Notes under the pieces: generated by a model
What the model was told of the DNA's origin: nothing
Seen by the model: the letters and a program-made list of their open reading frames with translations, nothing else
Databases searched by the model: none
Translations under genes and position numbers: made by a program
From: Planctomycetota bacterium
GTDB lineage: Bacteria; Planctomycetota; UBA1135; UBA2386
DNA length: 20,262 bases
Reading direction: 5' to 3'
NCBI GenBank assembly: GCA_016793305.1
Contig: JAEUHU010000373.1
Coordinates: forward strand, 1-20,262
Shown here: in pieces, positions 6,739 through 14,690 of the stretch
Numbering within the stretch: position 1 is the stretch's first letter
Layout of the letters: the number at the start of each line of letters is the position of its first letter

Positions 6739-7443
6739 TCAATGCACGACGCGATGCCAGACCACGCCGAACGCGTCCTCGCCGCCGTGCTCCTCGTCGT
6801 ACGCCTCGACCCAGCCGCTGCGTCCGGGCACCGGCGGCGTCACCAGCCGGTCGGGACGTCCCGCAAGGCCGCAGTACCACACGACCCCGTCCGCTCGCAC
6901 CAGGAACGTCCGGGCCCCCGTGCGACCGCGCTCCACCGGCCAGGCGTAGGCGACGAAGTCGCGTTCGGCCGCCTCGACGTCGAGCACCCGGCCAGCACCG
7001 CCGCCAAGTTCGGCCTCACCGAGCCACGTCCCGCCGGGTCCCGGCAGGAACACCGCGTACCAGTAACCCGACCGCTGCACCCGTCCATCCTCCACCTTCC
7101 TGTAGGACGGGCCCAGCAGAGCCGCGGGCCGCGAGCGCGGCACCGGCATGCCGTCGATCCCCATCGCATCCGCGAGCTCTGCGAACCAACCGAATTCACC
7201 CTGGCCATCGCCATCGAGATCGCGCCGGGCCTCCTCGCGAAACTGATGCTGTGCGGTCACGAGGCACCTGAGCGAGGCGATCGCCGCCGACTCGTTGAAC
7301 CCATTGCGACAGCAGCACCCGCCGAACTGCACGACGCCCACCATCGTGATCACGATCGCGATCGCGCCGAGCACGAGCAGATCCAACCACCGCGGCGTGC
7401 GCCGCAGCAGAAGCGACCGTGATTTCGTCGAGTTCCCTGACAT
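6739..7443 (-). CDS. pseudopilin-like single-pass membrane protein
   Basis: A 234-residue protein with a basic N-terminus and one membrane segment (residues 20-42, LDLLVLGAIAIVITMVGVVQ). Next come an unusual Cys triplet (43-45) and the stretch FNESAAIASLRCLVTAQHQF (49-68), which resembles the conserved helix of type II/IV pseudopilins in Planctomycetota, then DLDGDGQGEFGWFAELA, an acidic calcium-loop-like segment. The soluble part is rich in Gly and Trp (SGYWYAVFLPGPGG, FVAYAWPVERG), typical of these pilin-like globular domains. The classical prepilin peptidase site (G/FTLIE) is missing, so it may not be processed as a pilin. The ATG at 7443 is chosen for a short basic leader before the helix; GGGAGGG lies about 13 nt upstream, rather far. 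It is divergent from the gene at 7726. Confidence 0.72.
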   Translation of the reverse strand: MSGNSTKSRSLLLRRTPRWLDLLVLGAIAIVITMVGVVQFGGCCCRNGFNESAAIASLRCLVTAQHQFREEARRDLDGDGQGEFGWFAELADAMGIDGMPVPRSRPAALLGPSYRKVEDGRVQRSGYWYAVFLPGPGGTWLGEAELGGGAGRVLDVEAAERDFVAYAWPVERGRTGARTFLVRADGVVWYCGLAGRPDRLVTPPVPGRSGWVEAYDEEHGGEDAFGVVWHRVVH

Positions 7444-7725
7444 CGCGTGACCGGACACCCTCCCGACATCGACCGGCCGGCACCCTCTCACCAAGGCCAA
7501 GTGATGCGAACCGCTCGGCGTCGCGAAGGGCGGCTCGAGGCCACCCCAGGTTCTCGCGGTGCCAGTGGGCAAGACTCCCGACGACACCCCCGTGCAGTTG
7601 CTTGCGCCGCCACCTACTCTCCTGGGCCTGCCTCCCCCGAAGCCGAAGGCCGGTTTCGCACGAGGCTTGGCGTCACCGTCGCCCACGGGAAGGAACGTTC
7701 GGCGAGACCCTGCCGCGAGGATCAC
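7444..7725. other. 282-bp intergenic region between divergent genes
   Basis: The gap lies between two outward-facing starts and presumably holds both promoters. Two near-copies of CCGGxACCCTC occur at about 7450-7485. No convincing -35/-10 pair or operator is visible. The plus-strand frame stays open across it, but its translation is Arg/Pro-rich and lacks protein-like character. Confidence 0.4.
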
Positions 7726-10500
7726 ATGCCCTGCCGCCACCTGGCCATCCCCGTCACTCTCCTGGTGCTGCTGCTGGCTCCCGCAGGCGCCCAGGACACC
7801 TACACGCCGAAACCACTGCCGGCCGGCCCGGACGTCCCCACGGACGCCGGCGTCGAAGCAGCACGTCTCGTGTTCTGGCGCAACCAACTCGACGAGGAAT
7901 GCCGACGGCATGGACCGATCGCCGAGGATCTTCGGGCTGACGTCGAGACGTTCGTCGCCGACCTTGCGGCGCATTCGGCCGGAGTCGACCCCGACTACCA
8001 GCTGAAGGAGCGTCTGCCGAGGATCGCCCTCCGGCTCCGGGACGCCAACTGCGACGTGCCGGCGCTGCAGGTGTTCATCGCCCAACGAACGGTGCAGGCG
8101 GACCCCGAGCGCGCCCGCGCCTTGCTGCGCGAAGCCGAACAGGCTCTGGCCGTCCGCCCCCCCACCCTGCCGATGCAACTGCTCCTGCAGGCCTCCCGCG
8201 TCGAGTTCCACAGGGCCGGCACGAAGGAAGCCCTCCTGGGCGCTTTCACCAAGATGGGCGACCTCTACGTCGAAGTTGCCGCCAACGGCGGCCTCGGCCC
8301 GGACACCGATCGGATCTGGCTGGACTTCCTCCAGGTTCGCTTCGGCGACACGTGGCCCGAGCCGGTCGTCGAGCTGCTCGCCCGGATGGAGAAGGCCGCG
8401 CCGGGCCCGCAGTTCGCCCTGCGCATCCTGCGCGGGTTGCACCATGTCCACCTGGGGTGGAAGAGCCGCGGCACGGGTGCGGCGGCGACCGTCGGGGAAC
8501 AGGCGTTCGGCTCCTTCCACGAGCACCTCGAGAAGGCCGCGGAGATCGGGCTCGAAGCCCACCGCCGCTGGCCTCGTCATCCCGAAGGCCCGAACCTGGT
8601 GCTGAACGCGCTCGGGCCGATGAGCCCGAGCAAGGACGATCTGCGCCGCTGGTTGGATGCGACCGTCGCGGCACAGTTCGACTTCGAGGAAGCCTACCGG
8701 ACGTACCTGCACTACCTGCAGCCTCGCTGGGGTGGCTCACAGCAGGAGCTGTTGCGGTTCGGGCTCGAATGCGTCGCCACGAAGCGCTTCGACACGTTGG
8801 TGCCTGGGATGTATCGGCTGGCGATCCACTACCAGACCCTGGACGCACGGGCGCCGCTCGAAGTGTGGGGGCGGTCGTCCGTTCAGAAGCGCCTCGAGGA
8901 GATCGACACCGGCTACCTGGCGGCGGCGCGCACCAGGAGTGACGTCTGGTACGCCGAGACCAACCGCCTCGTGGCGCTGACCCTCGGCGGCCGCCTGGAG
9001 GAGGCCGGGGAGTTCCGCGCCAAGATGCAGGATCCGCCCATGAGCCGCGCCTTGGCGATCTTCGGGATCGACGAGAAGTGGCTCGAGAACAAGCTGCGCG
9101 ACCATCTCCCGCTCCGCCAGCCGGTCGTCGTCCACCCGGCGAAGGAGCTGACCGAGCAGACGGGGAACGACTACCCGGGCAAGGACCAGGCCCGTCCGAT
9201 GTCGGACCACCCGCGGGCCACCACCACCTACGACGCCCAGTCCGCCTACGTGCACTGGATGGTCGCCACCTACATGGCCGCCTACGACCGCCGCGGCGAC
9301 CACGACGCAGCCTGGGATGCCGAGGCCAAGAAGGTGCTCGACGACTTCGGGCACGTCATCGCCGGCAGCAGACCGCCGGCAGCGGCGGTGCAACGAGCGA
9401 AGCGCCTGCTCGACGCCGGCTGTGACGACGGCCTGGTCCGCTTCGTGATCGGGTGCCTGCTCGCCCACGTGGATCGGGCTCGATCGCTCGAACTGGTCGA
9501 GTCCTCGCTGCCGACCCTCGCCCGCGATCACTCTGCCGCGTTCGCCTGGTGGGCCCACCAGTTCCTGCTGCGAGTCGGCGCGCCGGCGAAGGGAGCGGAG
9601 AAGACCCTGGCTCTCGAGACCGCCACCGCGGACCTGATGGTCGCCGCAGCGGCGGATCCGCTCTTCCGTGGCGACGCTCGCCGCTACTTCGTGCGCCGGA
9701 TCTGGACGGACGAGTTGCTGCTCGCGACGGACACGCCCCTGACCGACGAGACCGCCGATCGCATCGGTGCCGACCCGAACGCCGATCCCTGGATCGCGCA
9801 CGCCGTGGCCGGCCTGCACTACGCGACGCGCCTCCGCTTCACGAAGCGCGACGACCCGCGGTTCGCCGGCTTCCTGAAAGCCGCCGCCAGCCACCTCGAG
9901 GCCGCCTTCGCGGTGGCACCCGAGTTCCCCGAAACGGCCGCCGGGCTGATCCTGGTCCGCCACCACGATCGTGGGGGCGCTCCGCGCATCTGGCTCGATC
10001 GAGCGCTCGACGCGCAGATCGACCACCAGCCCGCGATCCTCACGTTCCTGTACACGCTCGAGCCACAGAACGGTGGTTCGGCGGCACACCTCTACTCGTT
10101 CGCTCGGGAGTGCCTGGACTCCGACCGCTTCGACTCGGCCCTCCCCATGTGGTTCGTCTGGTTGATGCCCGTGGTCGGCGGCCACCTCGCCGACGCGCGC
10201 AGCCTTTGGGCCGTCCCGGACGTGTCGAAGGGGATCGACAAGGTGCTGGCGGGCTACGAAGCAGCCAAGGACACGCCGGTGGATCCTGGCTTCCTCCGCT
10301 GCGGCCCCATGCTGGCTGCTTGGGCAGGCGGTCGTTACGAGGACGCCTTCGTCCTCTGGGAGAAGCTGGCCCGCAAGTTCGACCCACGCTGGCTCGGCAT
10401 CCTCCGGCTCCAGGACGCGAGCCAGCTCGAGTCCGACATGCTGTGGGCCGAGAGGCAACTTCGCCAGCGATCCACCGATCGGAACTCGACGCCGAAGTGA
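7726..10500 (+). CDS. exported protein with two tandem DUF4034-like modules
   Basis: A 924-residue protein. Residues 1-22 are a signal peptide (LAIPVTLLVLLLAPAGAQ). The rest is helical and TPR-like in character. Two regions align without gaps over more than 50 residues at a constant offset of 447. W309 to P360 contains LQPRWGGS (331-338), LRFGLEC (343-349) and RFD (354-356). W756 to P807 contains LEPQNGGS (778-785), YSFAREC (790-796) and RFD (801-803). The L-x-PRWGGS signature recalls DUF4034, a domain of unknown function. The ATG at 7726 is chosen because the signal peptide begins there and GAGG lies 6 nt upstream, although the frame is open further up. The protein probably acts in the periplasm or at the cell surface. 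No enzyme motif is seen. Confidence 0.85.
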   Translation: MPCRHLAIPVTLLVLLLAPAGAQDTYTPKPLPAGPDVPTDAGVEAARLVFWRNQLDEECRRHGPIAEDLRADVETFVADLAAHSAGVDPDYQLKERLPRIALRLRDANCDVPALQVFIAQRTVQADPERARALLREAEQALAVRPPTLPMQLLLQASRVEFHRAGTKEALLGAFTKMGDLYVEVAANGGLGPDTDRIWLDFLQVRFGDTWPEPVVELLARMEKAAPGPQFALRILRGLHHVHLGWKSRGTGAAATVGEQAFGSFHEHLEKAAEIGLEAHRRWPRHPEGPNLVLNALGPMSPSKDDLRRWLDATVAAQFDFEEAYRTYLHYLQPRWGGSQQELLRFGLECVATKRFDTLVPGMYRLAIHYQTLDARAPLEVWGRSSVQKRLEEIDTGYLAAARTRSDVWYAETNRLVALTLGGRLEEAGEFRAKMQDPPMSRALAIFGIDEKWLENKLRDHLPLRQPVVVHPAKELTEQTGNDYPGKDQARPMSDHPRATTTYDAQSAYVHWMVATYMAAYDRRGDHDAAWDAEAKKVLDDFGHVIAGSRPPAAAVQRAKRLLDAGCDDGLVRFVIGCLLAHVDRARSLELVESSLPTLARDHSAAFAWWAHQFLLRVGAPAKGAEKTLALETATADLMVAAAADPLFRGDARRYFVRRIWTDELLLATDTPLTDETADRIGADPNADPWIAHAVAGLHYATRLRFTKRDDPRFAGFLKAAASHLEAAFAVAPEFPETAAGLILVRHHDRGGAPRIWLDRALDAQIDHQPAILTFLYTLEPQNGGSAAHLYSFARECLDSDRFDSALPMWFVWLMPVVGGHLADARSLWAVPDVSKGIDKVLAGYEAAKDTPVDPGFLRCGPMLAAWAGGRYEDAFVLWEKLARKFDPRWLGILRLQDASQLESDMLWAERQLRQRSTDRNSTPK

Positions 10501-10643
10501 CCGCGGCGCCGGCGGCCATCCTCGAGCACGGCGCCGAGGAGGCCAGCGACGAAGGGGCGCCAGCCCGACCCGTTTCGCCGCGATTCGCGGCCGGCCCGCC
10601 ACCGATCGGGGCACCGCGGCATGGATAGCATCGCCGCGTTCCG
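10501..10643 (+). other. 143-bp intergenic region before the ECF sigma gene
   Basis: Very GC-rich (GCGGCGCCGGCGGCC-type runs). Its end carries a -10-like TAGCAT (10626-10631) directly before the sigma-factor ATG. No terminator with a T-tract is seen after the upstream gene. Confidence 0.4.
10626..10631 (+). promoter_or_regulatory. candidate -10 element of the ECF sigma gene
   Basis: TAGCAT ends 12 nt before the ATG at 10644, so transcription would start about 6 nt before the start codon. The surrounding block, TAGCATCGC, recurs before the DUF2237 gene. No Shine-Dalgarno site is present and no convincing -35 is seen. Confidence 0.35.
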
Positions 10644-13055
10644 ATGCCCGACGACCTCCACCAGCAACTGCAGCAGCACGCCCAGGCCCTGCGCGGCCTC
10701 GCCCGCGATCTGCTGCGCTGCGACCACGCTGCCGACGACGTGACGCAGGCGACGATGCAGCAGGCGTTGGCCCGGCGCGACCTGCGGCCCGGCCCGCTCG
10801 GCGGCTGGCTGCAGCGAACGCTGGTGAACTTCGTCCGGCAGTGGCGCCGCGGCGAACGGCGTCGGCTCGCCCGCGAAGCCGCCGTCGCCACCACCCAGCC
10901 GGTGCCCGCCGTCGCCGACCAGCTCGCCCGCCGCGAACTGCTGCAGCGCGTCACCGACGCCGTGCTCGGCCTCGACGAGCCGTACCAGACCGCGGTGTTC
11001 CTGCGCTACTTCGAGAACTTGCCCCCGCGCGCCATCGCCCGGCGCACCGGCACCAACCTCGCCACGGTGAAGAGCCGGCTCGCGCGGGGTCTCGGCATGC
11101 TGCGCACGCGGCTCGATCGCGGCGACCGCGACGGACGCAGCTGGCGCCCGGCGATGCTGTTCACGTTCGGGTTGCCCCTGCCGGCGTCCCTCGCCGCGGG
11201 CGCCCTGCCCGCCGGAGCCCTGCTCATGAGCACGACCCCCAAGGTGTTGGTCGCCGTCGGCGCGCTCTGCGTCGGCGGCTGGTTCTGGCTCGGCCCGGCC
11301 GACCCGACGCGGCCGACGAAGCGAGGCGACGACGACGCGCGAACCGCCGACGCCGCGGCACTCGCGCAGGGGCCGAGCCGGACGGACGAGTCGACGAGCG
11401 AACGAACGGGCGCACTGCCCGCCGGCGACGCGATCGCTGGCCTCGACCATCCGTTCGTCGTCACGCTCGAGGTGCTGGTCGTCGATCCGCTCGGCTTGCC
11501 GATCGAGGGCCACACGCCCGTGCTGGGCCCGCTCGGCTGCGCACGCAACGACGCGAACGCCACCACCGGCCCCGACGGCCGCGTCGTGCTGCAGTGGCCG
11601 ACCCGGCGCCCGCAGATCACGATCGAGCTCGCCGATCCGCGCGGCCAGGTGCGGCGCCTCACGCTGCGCCACGATCAGCCGAACAAGGTGACGCTGCTCG
11701 GCAACCGCAAGGGCGGCGGCACGGTGCTGCGTCTGAGCGGCACCATGGAGAACGCGGCTCGGCTCGAAGGCCTCGCCACCAGCGTCGACTTCTTCGGCAC
11801 CTACGGCAGCGGTGGGCGTCCGAGCATGCACGAAGGCCTGCATCCGGCGGTTCGCTTCGGCGACGACCGGGCCCAGACTGTCGAATCCGGCGGCATCGAG
11901 ATCGGGGGGGTCGCCTTGGGGCGCGTCCTGTATCTCGACGGCGCATCGTTCGATCTCCGCGGCCTGGCGGAGTCCCAGCCGGCCGCTGGCGATGTTCGTG
12001 CGATCGCCGGCACCGTGTTCGGCAGCGACGGCAAGCCCGCTGCGAAGGTGGCGGTGGCGCTGCTCGGCACGAGCCCGCAGCCGATCGAACGCACCGAGAC
12101 CGACGAACACGGCGCGTTCCGCTTCGAGGGCATGGCGCCCGGCGAGTTCACGGTGCGCGCCGGCGGGGATGCGCAAGGGCTCGCGACGGCGTCCGCCACG
12201 GCGGCAGCGGGAACGACACCGGTCACCCTGCACCTGCAGCTCGGCAGCTGCATCCGCGGCACAGCGCGTGCTCCGAACGGCACACCGCTGGCGAAGGCGC
12301 TGGTCGAGTGGCGTGCGCTGGACGAGAGCTGGGCCGACGTCACCGAAGTCGCCGACGACGGCACGTTCGTGCTGGCCAACCTGCCCGGTGGCCCGGGCCA
12401 GGTGCTGCTGCTGCCGCCGGACGGCGCGCGTCGGCTGCCGCTCGCGGTGGCGCCGAGCGTGCTGCCGGACACCGCAGGCCTCGAGCTGTGCGCGGACCTG
12501 CAGGGGCCGGGCGCCATCGCCGTCGAACCGATCCGCACGCCTTCCGACGGCAGGCCGCAGGTCCGCGTGGTGCACGTCGAGACCGGGCTGATCGCCGACA
12601 TCCAGCCGCCAGCCGTGGTGTCCCACGACGGGGACCTTGGCGCCTCGATCCGTGTCGAACAGCCCCGCTGGACGATGGTCGCACTGCCGGCCGGCTTCTA
12701 CGAAGTGGATCTGCGCGTGGCGACCGGCGGGGCACGAAGCCTCGGCAGCCACTGGTGCGACGGCAACGGCCCCGTCGACCTCGGTCGCGTTGAACTGCCG
12801 CCGCCCGGCCTCGCCCAGTTCCACGCCGCCGAAGGGGTGCTGCCCACCGACCCGGACCAGCACGAGGTCGAACTGGTGGCGCTGCGCCAGGACCTCGACG
12901 TGCGGGCCGAACTAGCCCCGTTCCCGCTCGACAAGCCCGTGCAGCTGCCGGCGGGCGACTACGTGCTGCTGTATCGGGCAAAGGACGGCGGCGTGCGCTC
13001 GCGACGCTTCGCGGTCCGCGTCGGCGAACGGACCGACGTGCGGCTCGACGGATAG
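10644..13055 (+). CDS. ECF sigma factor fused to membrane segment and CarboxypepD_reg-like domains
   Basis: An 803-residue fusion. Residues 1-70 are sigma region 2 (ADDVTQATMQQAL at 30-42, cf. the DAEDLVQETFLRAW form). Residues 108-158 are region 4 with its helix-turn-helix (PPRAIARRTGTNLATVKSRL). A hydrophobic stretch follows: AMLFTFGLPLPASLAAGALP (about 171-190), then a clear membrane helix VLVAVGALCVGGWFWLG (201-217). The rest is low-complexity linker and beta-rich domains, with carboxypeptidase-regulatory-like repeats at about 453-515 (IAGTVFGSDGKPAAKVAVAL, then GAFRFEGMAPGEFTVRAGG) and 535-595 (IRGTARAPNGTPLAKALVEW). A normal ECF is about 170-200 residues. The likely picture is a membrane-tethered sigma with an external sensor or adhesion-like domain. 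Topology depends on whether one or two helices cross. No anti-sigma gene is adjacent. Confidence 0.88.
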   Translation: MPDDLHQQLQQHAQALRGLARDLLRCDHAADDVTQATMQQALARRDLRPGPLGGWLQRTLVNFVRQWRRGERRRLAREAAVATTQPVPAVADQLARRELLQRVTDAVLGLDEPYQTAVFLRYFENLPPRAIARRTGTNLATVKSRLARGLGMLRTRLDRGDRDGRSWRPAMLFTFGLPLPASLAAGALPAGALLMSTTPKVLVAVGALCVGGWFWLGPADPTRPTKRGDDDARTADAAALAQGPSRTDESTSERTGALPAGDAIAGLDHPFVVTLEVLVVDPLGLPIEGHTPVLGPLGCARNDANATTGPDGRVVLQWPTRRPQITIELADPRGQVRRLTLRHDQPNKVTLLGNRKGGGTVLRLSGTMENAARLEGLATSVDFFGTYGSGGRPSMHEGLHPAVRFGDDRAQTVESGGIEIGGVALGRVLYLDGASFDLRGLAESQPAAGDVRAIAGTVFGSDGKPAAKVAVALLGTSPQPIERTETDEHGAFRFEGMAPGEFTVRAGGDAQGLATASATAAAGTTPVTLHLQLGSCIRGTARAPNGTPLAKALVEWRALDESWADVTEVADDGTFVLANLPGGPGQVLLLPPDGARRLPLAVAPSVLPDTAGLELCADLQGPGAIAVEPIRTPSDGRPQVRVVHVETGLIADIQPPAVVSHDGDLGASIRVEQPRWTMVALPAGFYEVDLRVATGGARSLGSHWCDGNGPVDLGRVELPPPGLAQFHAAEGVLPTDPDQHEVELVALRQDLDVRAELAPFPLDKPVQLPAGDYVLLYRAKDGGVRSRRFAVRVGERTDVRLDG

Positions 13056-13076
13056 CGCACGGATCGCGGGCTCGCG

Positions 13077-13082
13077 TAGCAT
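13077..13082 (+). promoter_or_regulatory. candidate -10 element of the DUF2237 gene (leaderless)
   Basis: TAGCAT ends 7 nt before the ATG at 13089, so a start 7 nt downstream of the box would fall on the A of the start codon. It is embedded in TAGCATCGC, as before the sigma gene. There is no Shine-Dalgarno site in the 33-bp gap. Confidence 0.35.
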
Positions 13083-13088
13083 CGCGGC

Positions 13089-13502
13089 ATGAGTTCGTCG
13101 CCCACCCGCCCACCTCGCCATCCGGCTCCGAAGCCGCCGCAGGCCAAGAACGTGCTCGGCGGCGAACTGAAGACCTGCAGCGAGCAGCCGATGACCGGCT
13201 TCTTCCGCGACGGCTGCTGCAACACCGACGCGCACGACCTGGGCGCCCACACGGTCTGCGCCGAGCTCACCGAGGAGTTCCTGCACTTCTCGAAGGAAGC
13301 CGGCAACGACCTGTCGACCCCGCGGCCGGAGTTCGCGTTCCCGGGGCTGAAGCCCGGCGATCGCTGGTGCCTGTGTGCAGCGCGCTGGGTCGAGGCCTTC
13401 GAGGCCGGCGCCGCCCCGCGCGTCGTGCTCGAAGCGACCCACGAACGCACGCTCGACTACGTGCCGCTGGCGACGTTGCGCCGCTTCGCGATTCCAGGCT
13501 GA
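13089..13502 (+). CDS. DUF2237 family protein
   Basis: A 137-residue cytoplasmic protein that matches the DUF2237 family along its whole core: NVLGGELKTCS, then TGFFRDGCCNTDAHDLGAHT, VCAELTEEFLHFSKEAGNDL, STPRPEFAFPGLKPGDRWCL and CAARWVEAFEAGAAPRVVLE. Only the first 19 residues, Pro/Ser-rich, are variable. The conserved Cys residues (GCC, WCLC) and the WCLCAARW motif are intact, suggesting a metal or redox role, but the biochemical function is unknown. The gene follows the sigma fusion by 33 bp on the same strand and has its own candidate -10 box, with the ATG at or near the transcript start. It ends at 13502, next to a hairpin. Confidence 0.92.
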   Translation: MSSSPTRPPRHPAPKPPQAKNVLGGELKTCSEQPMTGFFRDGCCNTDAHDLGAHTVCAELTEEFLHFSKEAGNDLSTPRPEFAFPGLKPGDRWCLCAARWVEAFEAGAAPRVVLEATHERTLDYVPLATLRRFAIPG

Positions 13503-13505
13503 CGC

Positions 13506-13528
13506 GCACGGCGCTGGTTCAGCCGTGC
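13506..13528 (-). terminator. hairpin between DUF2237 and protease genes
   Basis: GCACGG (13506-13511) pairs with CCGTGC (13523-13528). CTG/CAG (13514-13516 and 13520-13522) extend the stem across a 2-nt bulge, closing a 3-nt loop. It follows the DUF2237 stop on the plus strand and the protease stop on the minus strand, so it may end transcription in both directions, though no T-tract follows. Its right arm lies inside the 18-bp direct repeat. Confidence 0.4.
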
Positions 13529-13535
13529 TCGTGCA
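13518..13535. repeat. 18-bp direct repeat, left copy
   Basis: TTCAGCCGTGCTCGTGCA is identical to 14746-14763; the bases just outside differ on both sides. It directly abuts the protease stop codon (13536-13538) and duplicates the last codons and stop of the PyrK-like gene. It looks like a duplication made when the protease gene entered. Confidence 0.9.
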
Positions 13536-14690
13536 TCAATAGACCTTCACGAGGACTGATGCCGCGACAACGCGTGCCACTATGTCAGAGAACGATCTCC
13601 CTGCGCCAGGAGCGTCGACAAACTCTTCCATCTGCACTCCGGCCGACTGAATCAGCCTCACGAGCAGGGCGCTCTTGATCGCGTAGTTCACGTTCTCGGG
13701 CAGCGCCCCGCTTGTCGCAAGCGCAACGTCCGCACGGAGCTTCGCGACCACCACACCCACCACGCGACCAGCGTCATCGAAGAGCGCTCCCCCTGAGTTG
13801 CCTGGCTGAATCGGAGCACTGATCTGGAACACGGACTGGTCGTCCCCGATGCCGGCGAGGCCGGCGATCTCTCCCTTCGAGAGCTTCGGTTCGAATCCCT
13901 GAACAGCTGGGTTTGGAAACCCCACAGTCCCCACGGTATCCCCAAGCCGAACGCCGGCGCTGCCGACCACGGGCAGTGCATCGAACTCCCCTTCGACCTT
14001 GAGGATGGCCAAGTCACCAGCCTTGTCGACGGCAACGACGCGGGCCTTCTTCTCGCCAATCTTCGTGGTCACGGTCAACAGCGATGACTCTCCGATCACG
14101 TGGTAGTTCGTAACGAGGAACCCAGTTCGTGTGATGAAGAACCCCGACCCCGTTGCGAACGGCTCAGCAGTCGCAGTGATCTCGGGGGACGACGACAGAG
14201 ACGCCACGCTCAGCATCTTGTCGATCAGGTGCCCGAGCTTCTCCTCTGGCGAATCCCATTTGCTCCAACTCAATCCTCCGCCTGAATCGGGTAGCGAGTA
14301 GCTAAGGCCACCTACACGAGTCGATCGTCGGAATACCTCCACGCGAGCGTCCGCCATGTACGTGGCGAAGTCCCACTGGCTCCTGGTCGAGTAACGCACG
14401 ACGAACTCATGCCCCTGCGATCTCCCTGCGTCGACCACCGTGACCTTGAGCCCCTTCCTACGAAAGGCGTCGGCAAGCAACCCGCTCAGGTCCACATCAG
14501 CCACACTATTGCGCTCGATGCAGACCTCGCGTATCCGGCACTGGACTACCTCAACATCGGTCAGGACCGTGCAAGAAGGCAGACAGGACAAGACCAATCC
14601 AAAGAGCAGACTCCGCCCCGCGCTCGATGACTGAACTTGGAGACCGCACGTGATGCTCACGCTCTGGTACCCGTTGCGATTGACTGCCAC
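13536..14690 (-). CDS. S1C trypsin-like serine protease with Sbal_3080-like lipoprotein domain; probable foreign gene
   Basis: About 384 residues from a GTG at 14690; a TTG at 14717 would add nine. A hydrophobic stretch ending in LSCLPSC (Cys40) looks like a lipoprotein signal with an imperfect lipobox. Residues about 50-160 (CIERNSVADVDLSGLLADAF, SQWDFATYMADARVEVFRR, SWSKWDSPEEKLGHLIDKML) resemble, from memory, Sbal_3080-type lipoproteins of Proteobacteria. The rest is a DegP/HtrA-like chymotrypsin fold with His197 (NYHVIG), Asp226 (DLAILKV) and Ser299 (PGNSGG), but no PDZ domain. GGAGGG lies 4 nt before the GTG. GC is about 55-63% in the lines I counted against 65-80% for neighbours, and the gene sits exactly between two 18-bp direct repeats. 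It is co-directional with the PyrK-like gene and may use its transcription. Confidence 0.87.
   Translation of the reverse strand: MAVNRNGYQSVSITCGLQVQSSSAGRSLLFGLVLSCLPSCTVLTDVEVVQCRIREVCIERNSVADVDLSGLLADAFRRKGLKVTVVDAGRSQGHEFVVRYSTRSQWDFATYMADARVEVFRRSTRVGGLSYSLPDSGGGLSWSKWDSPEEKLGHLIDKMLSVASLSSSPEITATAEPFATGSGFFITRTGFLVTNYHVIGESSLLTVTTKIGEKKARVVAVDKAGDLAILKVEGEFDALPVVGSAGVRLGDTVGTVGFPNPAVQGFEPKLSKGEIAGLAGIGDDQSVFQISAPIQPGNSGGALFDDAGRVVGVVVAKLRADVALATSGALPENVNYAIKSALLVRLIQSAGVQMEEFVDAPGAGRSFSDIVARVVAASVLVKVY

Noticed and set aside
7447..7725. N-terminal extension of the DUF4034-like protein
   Set aside because: The frame is open, but the translation is Arg/Pro-rich and would bury the signal peptide that starts at 7726.
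10335..12863. An 842-codon minus-strand open frame opposite the sigma fusion
   Set aside because: Antisense to recognisable sigma regions 2 and 4; the translation has no known motif.
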